Origin: Sandaracinobacteroides sayramensis
GTDB taxonomy: Bacteria; Pseudomonadota; Alphaproteobacteria; Sphingomonadales; Sphingomonadaceae
DNA length: 64,000 nt
Direction of reading: 5' to 3'
NCBI RefSeq assembly: GCF_022014495.1
Contig: NZ_JAKLSQ010000001.1
Location: forward strand, 36,738-100,737
Position 1 is the first letter of the stretch. Each line of letters opens with the position of its first letter. The translations under genes and the position numbers were made by a program. The notes under the pieces were generated by a model. That model was not told where the DNA came from and searched no databases. It was given only the letters and a program-made list of their open reading frames with translations. Shown one piece after another: positions 7,643 through 17,663 of this stretch.

Positions 7643-10600
7643 ATGCTGCCGGTCGCCGAGATCGCCGCCAGCCTGCGCCCGCTGAAGTTGACCGGCGCAC
7701 CCGCCGGCCTGCTGCCCTGGCTGCTGGCCGATCTGGCGCGAGCGGGCGGGCTGGACGGGCGGCGCGTGGCTCTCATCGCCAGCGACGAGGCCGCAGGCCG
7801 GGCGGTGGTGGAAACCGCCACTTTCTTCGCTCCGGAACTGAAGACCATCTGGCTGCCCGCCTGGGACTGCCTGCCCTACGACCGGGCCAGCCCGGCGCAG
7901 AAGGTGCTGGCCGAGCGGCTGGCCGCCCTGTCGGCGCTTGCGCGTCCGGCGCAAGGCCCGGAATTGCTGGTGACCACCGTCGCCGCCGCCAGCCAGCGGC
8001 TGCTGCCGAGGGAGGTGGTGGCGGGCGCCTCGCTGGAAGTGAGGCAAGGCGCGCGGATCGACCGGGAAGCGCTGGTGCAGACGCTGATGCGCGCCGGCTA
8101 TACGCGGGTGGAGACCGTCGCCGACGCCGGCGATTTCGCCGTGCGCGGCGGCCTCGTCGATCTGGTGCCGCCGGCTGACGGGGAAAAGCTGCGCGGCTAC
8201 CGGCTGGATTTCTTCGGCGACGAAGTGGACGCCATCCGCACCATCGACCCGCTCACCCAGTTGACCATCGGCCGGGCCGAAGGCTTCACCCTGCTGCCGG
8301 TCTCGGAACTGCTGCTGGACGAAGCGCGAATCCGCGCCTTCCGGGGCCGCTGGCTGGAGCGTTTCGGCGCCGACGCCACAGCCGACCCCATCTACCAGGC
8401 GGCAAGCGAAGGCCGGCGCATCCCCGGCCTCGAGCATTTCCTGCCGCTGTTCGAAGAGCGGCTGGTGACTCTGTTCGACTGGCTGGGCGACAGCGACATC
8501 ATCCTGACCGACAGCGGAGTCGGCGCGGCGGCGGAGGCCCGCTTCGAGGCGATCGCCGATTACCACCAGAACCGGCTGGCCGCGCTGAAAGCGCCGGCCG
8601 GCAAGGGCAAGGCGAAGCTGGGCGCGTCGGTCTATCGTCCGCTGGAGGCCGACGCCCTTTACCTTTCGCCCGGGGAGTGGAAGGCCGACACCGGGCGGGC
8701 GCATGAAACCAGCCCGCTTCCCGGCGAAGTCGGGATCGATCTGGGGGCGCTGGGCGCGCCGGACTTCACGCCCGCGCGAGTCGCCGCCGCGGCCGGCGGG
8801 CCGACCATCTATCAGGCGGTCGCCGAGCGGCTGAAGGAAGCGCTGGCCGCTGGCCGCCGGGTGGCGCTGGCCGCCTATTCCGAAGGCTCGCGCGAGCGGG
8901 TGCTGGGGCTTTTGGGCGAGCAGGGCGCCGGGGCGATCGAGCCGGTGAAGAACTGGCAGGAAGCGCAGGGGCTGGCGGCGAAGGGGCTGGTGCCCGCCGT
9001 CGTCCTCGGGCTGGAAAGCGGCTTCCGCCTGCCGGAAATCGAGCTCTGGACCGAGCAGGACATGCTGGGCGACCGGCTGGTCCGCCGCCGCTCCGCCCGC
9101 AAGGCCGACGCTTTCCTGAAAGACCTGCAATCGCTGGAGGCCGGCGAGCTGGTCGTGCACCAGGAGCATGGCATCGGCCGCTATATCGGGCTGGTGGCGA
9201 TCAGGGTGACCGGCGCCGAGCATGACACCGTGGCGCTGGAATATTCCGGCGGCGACAAGCTCTATGTGCCGGTCGAGAATCTCGACGTGCTGTCGCGCTA
9301 CGGCAGCGAGAGCGAGGGCGTGGCGCTCGACAAGCTGGGCGGCACCGGCTGGCAGCAGCGCAAGGCGCGGATGAAGGAGCGTATCCGCGAGATCGCCCAC
9401 GCCCTGCTGAAGACCGCCGCGCTCCGCGCCACCCGCTCCGCCGACAGCTTCGAGGTGGAGCAGCAGGGCTATGCCGCCTTCCTCTCCGGCTTCCCCTGGG
9501 CCGAGACCGACGACCAGTTGCGCGCCACCGACGAGGTGCTGGATGACCTTTGCGCCGGGCGGCCGATGGACCGGCTGGTCTGCGGCGATGTCGGCTTCGG
9601 CAAGACGGAGGTGGCCTTGCGCGCGGCCTATGTGGCCGCCGCCGCCGGGGCGCAGGTGGCGGTGGTCTGCCCCACCACGCTTCTCGCCCGGCAGCACGCG
9701 CAGACCTTCCGCCAGCGCTTCGAGCAGACGGAGCTTTCGGTCGGCGCGCTTTCCCGGCTGGTGCCCGCCGCCGAGGCAAAGGCCACCCGCGACGGGCTGG
9801 CAGACGGCCAGGTGGATGTCGTCGTCGGCACCCACGCCATCCTCTCGAAGGGCGTGGAGTTCAAGCGCCTCGGCCTCGTCATCGTCGACGAGGAGCAGCG
9901 CTTCGGCGTGACCCACAAGGAGCGGCTGAAATCGCTGCGGCACGATGTGCATGTGCTGACGCTGACCGCCACTCCCATCCCGCGCACGCTGCAGATGGCG
10001 CTGTCGGGCATCCGCGAGTTGTCGGTGATCGCCACCCCGCCGGTCGACCGGCTGGCGGTCCGCACCACGGTTTCCCCCTTCGATCCGGTGGTGGTGCGCG
10101 AGGCGCTGCTGCGCGAACATTATCGCGGCGGGCAGAGCTTCATCGTCGTGCCGCGCATCTCCGACATTCCCGACATCGAGCAGTTCCTGCGCGAGCAGGT
10201 GCCCGAAGTGCGTTCGGTGACCGCGCACGGGCAGATGGCCGCGGGCGAGATCGAGGAGCGGATGATGGCCTTCACCGACGGCCGTTTCGACGTGCTGCTG
10301 GCCACCACCATCATCGAATCCGGGATCGATATTCCGAACGCCAACACCCTCATCGTCCACCGCGCCGATATGTATGGACTGGCGCAGCTCTACCAGTTGC
10401 GCGGGCGCGTCGGCCGGGCGAAGCGGCGGGCCTATGCGCTGCTGACGACGGCGACCGACGGCACGCTGACCGCGTCCGCAGAAAAGCGGCTGCACGTTCT
10501 GGCCAGCCTCGATTCGCTGGGCGCCGGCTTCGAACTAGCCAGCCACGATCTCGACCAGCGCGGCGCCGGCAACCTGCTGGGCGACGAGCAATCCGGCCAT

Positions 10601-11233
10601 ATCCGCGAGGTGGGCTTCGAACTCTACCAGTCGATGCTGGAGGACGCGATCCTCGTCGCCAAGGCCGAGGCGAAGGGGCTGCGGCCGCCGGAGGATCCGG
10701 GCTCGCCGACCATCTCGGTCGATGCGCCGGTGATGATCCCCGAGGATTATGTGCCCGACCTCGCGCTTCGGATGGCGCTTTACCGCCGGGCGGCGGAGCT
10801 GCAGGATCGGGCGGGGATCGAAGCCTTCGCCGCCGAGATGATCGACCGTTTCGGCAAGCTGCCGGAAGCGGCCGCCAATCTGCTGAAGATCGTGGAGGCG
10901 CGCAACGCCGCGAAGAAGGCGCATATCCAGAAGATCGAAGTGGGGCCGAAGGGGGCGCTCGTCACCTTCGTGGACGACAAATTCCCCAACCCGGTCGGCC
11001 TCGTCGAGTGGATCAACCGGCTGAAGGGCCAGGCGAAGCTGCGCCCGGACCAGAAGCTGTTCCTCGCCCGCGATTTCGGCGGCCCGGAAGCGCGGCTGGC
11101 GGGCGCGCTGTCGCTGGCGCGCGGGCTGGCGCAGGCGGCGTTGCAGGGCGGCGAAAAGGCGCCGCAGCCAGTGGTCGCGCCCGCTGCGAAGCGGCCGGTG
11201 GTGCCGGGGGTGTTCAAGTCGAAACGGCGCTAG
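7643..11233 (+). CDS. mfd: Transcription-repair coupling factor Mfd
   Basis: A 1196-residue translocase that removes RNA polymerase stalled at DNA lesions and recruits UvrA. The N-terminal UvrB-like part includes LPAWDCLPYDRASP and FAVRGGLVDLVPP. The RNA-polymerase-interacting domain starts near VVHQEHGIGRYIGL, with KLYVPVENLDVLSRY. The RecG-like motor follows with MDRLVCGDVGFGKTEVAL (Walker A), VVCPTTLLARQH, VIVDEEQRFGVTHKE (DEEQ), TLTATPIPRTLQMAL and YQLRGRVGRAKRRAYALL. The C-terminal TRCF domain is present and followed by a basic tail. Length is typical. The gene directly follows sdhE and is probably cotranscribed. It is followed by a 150-bp repeat element. Confidence 0.97.
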   Translation: MLPVAEIAASLRPLKLTGAPAGLLPWLLADLARAGGLDGRRVALIASDEAAGRAVVETATFFAPELKTIWLPAWDCLPYDRASPAQKVLAERLAALSALARPAQGPELLVTTVAAASQRLLPREVVAGASLEVRQGARIDREALVQTLMRAGYTRVETVADAGDFAVRGGLVDLVPPADGEKLRGYRLDFFGDEVDAIRTIDPLTQLTIGRAEGFTLLPVSELLLDEARIRAFRGRWLERFGADATADPIYQAASEGRRIPGLEHFLPLFEERLVTLFDWLGDSDIILTDSGVGAAAEARFEAIADYHQNRLAALKAPAGKGKAKLGASVYRPLEADALYLSPGEWKADTGRAHETSPLPGEVGIDLGALGAPDFTPARVAAAAGGPTIYQAVAERLKEALAAGRRVALAAYSEGSRERVLGLLGEQGAGAIEPVKNWQEAQGLAAKGLVPAVVLGLESGFRLPEIELWTEQDMLGDRLVRRRSARKADAFLKDLQSLEAGELVVHQEHGIGRYIGLVAIRVTGAEHDTVALEYSGGDKLYVPVENLDVLSRYGSESEGVALDKLGGTGWQQRKARMKERIREIAHALLKTAALRATRSADSFEVEQQGYAAFLSGFPWAETDDQLRATDEVLDDLCAGRPMDRLVCGDVGFGKTEVALRAAYVAAAAGAQVAVVCPTTLLARQHAQTFRQRFEQTELSVGALSRLVPAAEAKATRDGLADGQVDVVVGTHAILSKGVEFKRLGLVIVDEEQRFGVTHKERLKSLRHDVHVLTLTATPIPRTLQMALSGIRELSVIATPPVDRLAVRTTVSPFDPVVVREALLREHYRGGQSFIVVPRISDIPDIEQFLREQVPEVRSVTAHGQMAAGEIEERMMAFTDGRFDVLLATTIIESGIDIPNANTLIVHRADMYGLAQLYQLRGRVGRAKRRAYALLTTATDGTLTASAEKRLHVLASLDSLGAGFELASHDLDQRGAGNLLGDEQSGHIREVGFELYQSMLEDAILVAKAEAKGLRPPEDPGSPTISVDAPVMIPEDYVPDLALRMALYRRAAELQDRAGIEAFAAEMIDRFGKLPEAAANLLKIVEARNAAKKAHIQKIEVGPKGALVTFVDDKFPNPVGLVEWINRLKGQAKLRPDQKLFLARDFGGPEARLAGALSLARGLAQAALQGGEKAPQPVVAPAAKRPVVPGVFKSKRR

Positions 11234-11380
11234 GCTGAGACCTCATACAAGTAATGGATGTGTTTTCCGTCATCCCGGGCTTGACCCGGGATCCCGCTTC
11301 CTGGCTCAGCCGGCCGGAAAGCTGGACCCCGGGTCAAGCCCGGGGTGACGAAACGACAGGGAATATGAGTCCTCAACCTG
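11231..11380. repeat. 150-bp palindromic repeat element (MITE-like), copy 1
   Basis: The ends are inverted repeats: TAGGCTGAGACCTCATA on the left and TATGAGTCCTCAACCTG on the right. Inside, at 11268-11350, is an 83-nt imperfect hairpin that begins CGTCATCCCGGGCTTGACCC and ends with the matching complement. The left end reaches three bases into the mfd stop region. A second copy at 38449-38609 has the same ends and the same GTAATGGAT flank, which makes this a dispersed element rather than a simple terminator. It has no ORF, so movement would need an enzyme supplied in trans. Confidence 0.8.
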
Positions 11381-11463
11381 GGCGCTGTCTGGCTGCTGAC
11401 GCATGAATGTCATATGCGGCGCCTAGGCACTGACCGCTTCAATCGCATGCCCAAGGAATGTCC

Positions 11464-12000
11464 GTGATTTCAAAAGCCTTTCTGGCAATGGCCGCCATCG
11501 CCCTTGCCGCCGCGCCGCTCGCCGCTCAGGCGAAGTCCGCCCCGGCTTCCGTGCCGGTTTCGGCGCACGACCTCGGCAGCTTCCCCTTCGTGAAAGCTCC
11601 CGCGGGCTTCGTCGCCCGCAACGGCAAGAAGCTTGGCTTCGAGGAGAAATATATCTTCGCCGGCGGCCAGCCCCTGATCGTCAGCGGCCCCTATTATCAT
11701 GCCGACATCTTCGCCAACGGCGGCGAATGGAACGAAACGCTGCTGCTGAGCCAGCTCGACCGGCAGATCACCGGCCTGGGCGGCGTGCGGGTGTTCGATG
11801 GCGCGATCCCCGATTCCGGGCGCAAGCTGATCGAGGAGAATGCGCCCCGCTTCGTGCAGGATCTCTACGACCCCTGGCCCTATCGCTTCCGGCAATATCT
11901 GATCCGGCAGGAGGACAAGCTGGTCTGGATCGAGCTGGGCTATCGCTACAATGCCGAGATGATCGACCTGACGGTGGTGCAGGAAGATCCGAAGAAATAA
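11464..12000 (+). CDS. Secreted protein of unknown function
   Basis: I do not recognise the family. The product is about 178 residues with an N-terminal signal peptide (hydrophobic AFLAMAAIALAAAPLAAQA). The mature part includes KAPAGFVARNGKKLGF, QPLIVSGPYYHADIF and a C-terminal VWIELGYRYNAEMIDLTVVQ beta-like segment. There are no cysteines or catalytic motifs. An ATG at 11458 is in frame, but the AAGGA ribosome site (11453-11457) directly abuts it, while the GTG at 11464 has ideal six-base spacing, so I prefer the GTG. It converges on the EF-hand gene four bases away. Confidence 0.7.
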   Translation: MISKAFLAMAAIALAAAPLAAQAKSAPASVPVSAHDLGSFPFVKAPAGFVARNGKKLGFEEKYIFAGGQPLIVSGPYYHADIFANGGEWNETLLLSQLDRQITGLGGVRVFDGAIPDSGRKLIEENAPRFVQDLYDPWPYRFRQYLIRQEDKLVWIELGYRYNAEMIDLTVVQEDPKK

Positions 12001-12004
12001 CCGG

Positions 12005-12508
12005 CTATTTCTTCGCCTTGAAGCCCGGCTGCATCGTCTGCCACGGTGTCGGCGGCAGAGTCTCCAGCGTCAGATAGCCCTGCCCCTGCCTGTCCAGAAT
12101 GGCGAAGCGGCCGTTCAGGACCTTGCGCCATTCCTCGGCGGTGACACGGCTGTTCATGTCCTGATCGGCCGCCTTGACCGGGTGGCGGATGTCTATGACG
12201 CCATAAAGCCCCGCGCCCCGTGGCGCGCCGGGCGTTGGCCGGGTGCGGCGGGGCGGGGCACTGGCCGGCATCGGCATGGGGCGCTCGCCCGCATTCGCTT
12301 CGGCCTTTGCGTCGGGCGCGCGCTGCCCCGGCCGGGGCGTGAGCGGCGCGAGGACGGCGGCTTCATAGGCGTCGATCTCCGCCGCCTCCAATTGCCCGTT
12401 GCCGTTCAGGTCCAGCGTGCGGAAATAGGCTTCCCCGTCTGCTAGGAACTCGTCCCGCGTCAGGCGCCCGTCCGCGTCCCGGTCCGCCTGCCGGAACCAG
12501 TCCGCCAC
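12005..12508 (-). CDS. EF-hand calcium-binding protein, probably exported; start uncertain
   Basis: The protein has at least two EF-hand loops: DRDADGRLTRDEFL and DLNGNGQLEAAEID near the N terminus. Further loops, DQDMNSRVTAEEW and DRQGQGYLTLETL, lie near the C terminus, separated by a proline-rich linker. EF-hands bind calcium; sphingomonads encode many small secreted ones. The coordinates give the longest form with a standard start (GTG at 12508). The same frame continues upstream to a TAG ending at 12659, and the added residues read as a signal peptide (RRPAILTLILLLAAAA followed by EPPSQPAG). That stretch has no ATG, GTG or TTG; an ATC at 12646 or CTG at 12631 would be needed. The true start is therefore unresolved. 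Confidence 0.75.
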   Translation of the reverse strand: MADWFRQADRDADGRLTRDEFLADGEAYFRTLDLNGNGQLEAAEIDAYEAAVLAPLTPRPGQRAPDAKAEANAGERPMPMPASAPPRRTRPTPGAPRGAGLYGVIDIRHPVKAADQDMNSRVTAEEWRKVLNGRFAILDRQGQGYLTLETLPPTPWQTMQPGFKAKK

Positions 12509-12691
12509 CGGATAGGGCGCGCCCGAGGCCGCGCGGAAAGGCTGGCCGGAAGGGGCGAGGAAAAGCTGCTGGCCCGCGGGCTGAGAGGGAGGTTCGGCGG
12601 CTGCGGCGAGAAGGAGGATGAGGGTCAGGATGGCGGGTCTCCGGATATGCCCGCCGTTCTAGCGCGCTTTCCTGAACCGGCGATAGATAGA

Positions 12692-12711
12692 GGGGCGGCG
12701 ATGGCCGCCCC
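12692..12711 (-). terminator. Hairpin after ilvC
   Basis: A perfect 8-bp stem (GGGGCGGC / GCCGCCCC) with a 4-nt loop lies 16 bases past the ilvC stop codon, followed on the minus strand by a pyrimidine-rich CTCTATCTATC. This is a plausible intrinsic terminator for the ilv operon, though the tail is not a pure U-run. Confidence 0.5.
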
Positions 12712-12726
12712 TTCCATCTCGGGCGA

Positions 12727-13803
<1,077 letters not shown>

Positions 13804-14337
13804 CTATCGGGCTTCCGCCCCCCGCGAGAGGGCGACGACACCGCCGCGGGCCACCTCGACGAGGCCCACTTCGCGCATCAGCTCGATGAACTGGTCCACC
13901 TTGACGGTGGAGCCGCTGATCTCGAACACGAAGCTCTGGGTGGTGGTGTCGACGGGCCGGGCGCGGAAGATGCCGGCCAGCCGCAGCGCTTCCGCGCGGC
14001 TTTCGCCGGTGCCGGCCACCTTCACCAGCGCCAGCTCGCGCTCCACATGCGGGCCGAGCTCCGTCAGGTCGGTGACGCTGTGCACCGGTACCAGCCGGTC
14101 GAGCTGGGCGGTGATCTGATCGATCACCCGGCGCGGGCCGGAGGTGACGATGGTGATGCGACTGACCGCTTCATCCTGGGTGATGTCGGCGACCGTCAGG
14201 CTTTCGATATTGTAGCCGCGCGCCGAGAACAGGCCGACGATGCGGCCCAGCACGCCGGCCTCATTGTCGACGAGGATCGACAGCGTGTGCCGTTCCGAGA
14301 TTTCCTCGGGGAAGAGCGATTTCGTGCGGGGCGCCAT
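13804..14337 (-). CDS. ilvN: Acetolactate synthase regulatory (small) subunit
   Basis: About 177 residues. The N-terminal ACT domain is clear (HTLSILVDNEAGVLGRIVGL and GYNIESLTVADI), and the second half carries the conserved ELALVKVAG and FEISGSTVKVDQFIELM. The subunit binds valine and gives feedback control of the catalytic subunit. The open frame reaches 14439, but the start at 14337 (MAPRTKSLFPEE) overlaps the ilvB stop by one base (TGATG), the usual arrangement; the upstream extension overlaps ilvB coding sequence. The symbol ilvN versus ilvH is a convention only. Confidence 0.93.
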   Translation of the reverse strand: MAPRTKSLFPEEISERHTLSILVDNEAGVLGRIVGLFSARGYNIESLTVADITQDEAVSRITIVTSGPRRVIDQITAQLDRLVPVHSVTDLTELGPHVERELALVKVAGTGESRAEALRLAGIFRARPVDTTTQSFVFEISGSTVKVDQFIELMREVGLVEVARGGVVALSRGAEAR

Positions 14338-16088
14338 CAGACCAGCGCCTCCGCCGACTTCGCCACCTTGCCCGACACCTGATCGGGCGACAGCAGCATT
14401 TCCACATGCGTCGCGCCGGACGGGATCATCGGGAAGCAATTGGCGTGCTTCTCCACCAGACAGTCGACGAACACCGGCCCGTCATGCGCCAGCATTTCGG
14501 CGATGCCGGCGTCCAGTTGGTCCTCTGTCTCGATGCGGATGCCCTTCCAGCCATAGGCCTCGGCCAGCTTCACGAAATCGGGCAGGCTGTCGGAATAGCT
14601 TTGCGAATGCCGGCCCTCGTAGGTCAGGTCCTGCCACTGGCGGACCATGCCCATATATTCGTTGTTCAGCACGAACACCTTCACCGGCAGGCGATATTGG
14701 GTGGCGGTCGCCAGCTCCTGGATGTTCATCTGGATCGACGCTTCCCCGGCGATGTCGATCACCAGCGATCCCGGATTGCCCAGTTGCGCGCCGATGGCCG
14801 CCGGCAGCCCATAGCCCATGGTGCCGAGCCCGCCCGAGGTCAGCCATTTGTTCGGCTGCTCGAAATCGAAATGCTGCGCCGCCCACATCTGGTGCTGGCC
14901 GACTTCGGTGGTGATGATCGGATTGCGCCGGTGCGTCGCTTCCCACAGGCGGCGGATGGCGTGCTGCGGCTGGATCTTCGCCCCCTCCTGCCGGAAGGCC
15001 AGGCTGTTCTTCTCCCGCCAGCCGCGGATGCGCGACCACCAGTCCTGCTGGTCCGCCGGCTGCAGGCCGCGCGCGCGCCAGAGCTTCACCATATCCTCCA
15101 GCACATGGCCGACGTCGCCCTCGATCGTCAGGTCCACCCGCACCGTCTTGTTGAAGCTGGACGGGTCGATGTCGACATGCACCTTGCGGCTCGACGGGCT
15201 GAAACCGTCCAGACGGCCGGTCACCCGGTCGTCGAAGCGGGCGCCCAGGCACAGCATCAGGTCGCACTGGTTCATGGCGAAATTGGCTTCATAGGTGCCG
15301 TGCATCCCCAGCATGCCGAGGAATTGCGGATCGGAGGCCGGGAAGGCGCCGAGGCCCATCAGCGTGGAGGTGACCGGGGCATGGCTCAGCCGGGCGAGGT
15401 CGCGCAGCAGCTGCGCGGCACCCGGGCCGGAATTGATCACCCCGCCGCCGATGTAAAGGATAGGCCGCTCGGCCGAGGCCAGCATGTCCACCGCCGCCTC
15501 GATCGCCGCCAGATCGCCCTTCACCCTGGGGCGATAGGTCTTGTGCTCGATGCGGGCAGGCTTCTCATAGCGGGCGGTCGCCACCTGCACATTCTTCGGA
15601 ATGTCGACGACGACCGGACCGGGGCGGCCGGCGGTGGCGATGTGGAACGCCTCATGGATGACGGCGCCGAGGCGGGCCGTCTCCTTCACCAGATAATTGT
15701 GCTTGGAACAGTGGCGGGTGATGCCGACCGTGTCGCACTCCTGGAAGGCGTCCGAACCGATCAGATGCGTCGCCACCTGCCCCGTCAGCACGACGAGGGG
15801 AATGGAATCCATCAGCGCGTCGGTGATTCCGGTGACGGCATTGGTGGCGCCGGGGCCGGAGGTGACCAGCACGACTCCGGGCCGCCCCGTGGAACGGGCA
15901 TAGCCCTCGGCCGCGTGCACCGCCGCCTGCTCGTGGCGGACGAGGATATGGCGGATCTTGTTCTGCCGGAAAAGCGCATCGTAGATCGGCAGGACGGCGC
16001 CGCCAGGGTAGCCGAAGATCGTATCCACGCCAAGATCGACCAGCGCCTTCACGATGATGTCCGCGCCGCTCAACTCCCGGCCTTGCAT
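14337..16088 (-). CDS. ilvB: Acetolactate synthase catalytic (large) subunit
   Basis: A 583-residue ThDP-, FAD- and Mg-dependent enzyme that condenses pyruvate with pyruvate or 2-oxobutyrate, opening valine/leucine/isoleucine synthesis. Motifs are ILVRHEQAAVHAAEGYAR with the catalytic glutamate, VLVTSGPGATNAVTGI, and the ThDP-binding GEASIQMNIQELATA with FVLNNEYMGMV. The canonical GDG of the ThDP motif reads GEA here (DIAGEASIQMN), a variant also seen in biosynthetic large subunits (AGEAS). The start at 16088 follows AGGAAG with four-base spacing; the ORF extension to 16154 overlaps the promoter. It is cotranscribed with ilvN and ilvC. Confidence 0.96.
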   Translation of the reverse strand: MQGRELSGADIIVKALVDLGVDTIFGYPGGAVLPIYDALFRQNKIRHILVRHEQAAVHAAEGYARSTGRPGVVLVTSGPGATNAVTGITDALMDSIPLVVLTGQVATHLIGSDAFQECDTVGITRHCSKHNYLVKETARLGAVIHEAFHIATAGRPGPVVVDIPKNVQVATARYEKPARIEHKTYRPRVKGDLAAIEAAVDMLASAERPILYIGGGVINSGPGAAQLLRDLARLSHAPVTSTLMGLGAFPASDPQFLGMLGMHGTYEANFAMNQCDLMLCLGARFDDRVTGRLDGFSPSSRKVHVDIDPSSFNKTVRVDLTIEGDVGHVLEDMVKLWRARGLQPADQQDWWSRIRGWREKNSLAFRQEGAKIQPQHAIRRLWEATHRRNPIITTEVGQHQMWAAQHFDFEQPNKWLTSGGLGTMGYGLPAAIGAQLGNPGSLVIDIAGEASIQMNIQELATATQYRLPVKVFVLNNEYMGMVRQWQDLTYEGRHSQSYSDSLPDFVKLAEAYGWKGIRIETEDQLDAGIAEMLAHDGPVFVDCLVEKHANCFPMIPSGATHVEMLLSPDQVSGKVAKSAEALV

Positions 16089-16125
16089 TGATCTTCCTTC
16101 CTGCCCGCTTCTGGCGTGAGCGGGC

Positions 16126-16154
16126 GGCATAGGGATGCAATGCGGGGCTGTCAA
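16126..16154 (-). promoter_or_regulatory. Sigma-70 promoter of the ilvBNC operon
   Basis: On the minus strand a perfect -35 box TTGACA (16149-16154) is followed after 17 bases by TATGCC (16126-16131). Transcription would start near 16119, leaving a leader of about 30 nt before the ilvB ATG. The leader holds a short GCCCGCT/AGCGGGC stem but no leader peptide or attenuator. Confidence 0.65.
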
Positions 16155-16168
16155 CGCCCGTTATGGAA

Positions 16169-16225
16169 TTTTATGTCTACCATAAACTGTTATGAGTAAT
16201 TTTATTTTATGATTGAGACATAAAA
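16169..16225. promoter_or_regulatory. AT-rich inverted repeat upstream of the ilv promoter
   Basis: Ten-base perfect arms TTTTATGTCT (16169-16178) and AGACATAAAA (16216-16225) are separated by 37 bases in an AT-rich patch of about 100 bp that stands out from its GC-rich surroundings. It lies just upstream of the ilvB -35 box, so an activator or Lrp-type binding region is possible. No specific regulator can be assigned. Confidence 0.4.
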
Positions 16226-16349
16226 GATTTTATTGCTGCAAAAAATGCCACTATTCGTTGGAAAGGCGTGGCCACGAAGCTGAAACTTGAGTCGGCCGGC
16301 GGAAAGGATAAGGCCATGTCCGCCAGCCGGACGCAAGCCGCAGGTCTGG

Positions 16350-16372
16350 CGGGTGGCGCCTGGCGCCACCCG
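16350..16372 (-). terminator. GC-rich hairpin after the PEP-CTERM gene
   Basis: A near-perfect palindrome (CGGGTGGCGCC / GGCGCCACCCG, with one T between) lies 20 bases past the stop codon of the PEP-CTERM gene. No U-tract follows, so it may be an RNA-stabilising or Rho-assisted stop rather than a classical intrinsic terminator. Confidence 0.45.
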
Positions 16373-16391
16373 TTCCATGGCTTGCCGCGCC

Positions 16392-17543
16392 TCAGGCGCT
16401 GAGGCGGGCGATCCCCTCGCGGCGGCGCATGGCCATGCCCACCAGGCCGAAGCCGATGATCAGCATCGCCCAAGTGGCGGGCTCGGGGACCGCGTCGGCG
16501 GCCCCGAAGCCGAGGTTGCCGCCGTCATAGGTGCCGAGCTTCACCGCGCTGTGCGCCCGCAGGCCGTTGGCGACGATCGAGCCGGAAACGGCCGACTGGG
16601 TCACGACATTCGCGAAGGGCGCCAGGATCGAGCCGAAAACGCCTTGCGAGACATGAACCGAAGCCGCGTCCGAGAAGTTCCAGATCACATTGCCGGCAAA
16701 GTCCGGGCCGAAGGCGCCGGCGAGGCCGGTGTTCCAGTTGTAATTGCCGTCGCCCAGGATGTTGAAGACCACCGTCAGCGCCGGATCGGCGACGTTCAGC
16801 TTGAACTGCCAGCCGTTGAGATCGGCTTCCGAGAGGGTGAAGACGCTGACGCCGGTGCCATTGTCCACCGCGTTCAGGGTCCGCGCGCCATAATTTTCGA
16901 CGATGCTGTTGCCGGACGTCTGCTTCACTTGCGCGAGCGAGAGCGAAAGCGCCTTCAGATCGGCTTCCAGCTTGCCGGTTTCCGCGGCGATGCCGGCGCG
17001 GAGATCGGTCGTGAACTGGTCGCCCTTGTTGACGGCGATGCTGCCGCCGCCGGCGTTCAGATAGCCCTTGCCGGCGCCGCCGGCTTCCACCGTGGTGCCT
17101 TGCGAGCCATTGATGTTGCTGACGCTGCCGCCGACCTTCACCGTCGCGCCGCTGGTGTTCACATTGGCGCCGCCGAAGTCGCCGCCGACCACCACGCTCG
17201 CCGGCGCGCCGACATTGCCGTTGCCGCCGTTGGAACCGTTCGACAGGCTGACGATGCCGCCGCTGGTGTTGCCGCCGACCGTCAGCGTGGCGCGGTTCGA
17301 GGCCGCCGCACCCTGGGTGCCGTTCCCGCCGCCGAACTGGCCGCCGCCCGAAAGATTGCCGCCGATGAAGGTCTTGCCTTCGACGGTGAGCCAGCCCTGG
17401 GCGTTGCCGAGAATGATGGCGTTGGTTTCGCGCATCGCCTGCAGGCCGGCGAGCGGATCGCCGACCGGAGCAGCGGCAAGAGCCGGCTGCGCTGCAAGGA
17501 TGAGGCCGCCGAACCCGAAGGCGGCAAGGGTGCGGAGTTTCAT
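16392..17543 (-). CDS. Choice-of-anchor A family protein with PEP-CTERM sorting signal
   Basis: A 383-residue exported surface or matrix protein. It has a signal peptide (MKLRTLAAFGFGGLILAAQ, cleaved near AQPALAA), a glycine/asparagine-rich beta region with many GGN, VGGN and VGGDF turns (about 35-150), and a choice-of-anchor A domain at 190-345 containing VFNILGDGNYNW, GNVIWNF and VFGSILAPFANV. It ends in PEPATWAMLIIGFGLVGMA followed by arginines, the exosortase recognition tail. The exosortase is not in this window. The ORF could start at 17579, but the ATG at 17543 gives a clean signal peptide. Partners and ligand are unknown. Confidence 0.88.
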   Translation of the reverse strand: MKLRTLAAFGFGGLILAAQPALAAAPVGDPLAGLQAMRETNAIILGNAQGWLTVEGKTFIGGNLSGGGQFGGGNGTQGAAASNRATLTVGGNTSGGIVSLSNGSNGGNGNVGAPASVVVGGDFGGANVNTSGATVKVGGSVSNINGSQGTTVEAGGAGKGYLNAGGGSIAVNKGDQFTTDLRAGIAAETGKLEADLKALSLSLAQVKQTSGNSIVENYGARTLNAVDNGTGVSVFTLSEADLNGWQFKLNVADPALTVVFNILGDGNYNWNTGLAGAFGPDFAGNVIWNFSDAASVHVSQGVFGSILAPFANVVTQSAVSGSIVANGLRAHSAVKLGTYDGGNLGFGAADAVPEPATWAMLIIGFGLVGMAMRRREGIARLSA

Positions 17544-17663
17544 GGTGCGTTGCGTCCCGAAAAAGTTGTTCTGATACATTCGATGTGGGAACCCCTTAGC
17601 AGAATTCCAGAGCGTTAACCGTGACGGATTGTAACGGTTCTCACGGCCTCGGCCGGGCCGGCT

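Noticed and set aside
7622..10495. Minus-strand open frame of 957 codons opposite mfd
   Set aside because: Mfd on the plus strand is unambiguous and the antisense product has no motifs.
16089..16260. Leader-peptide attenuation of the ilv operon
   Set aside because: The predicted transcript leader is only about 30 nt and has no run of Val, Leu or Ile codons.
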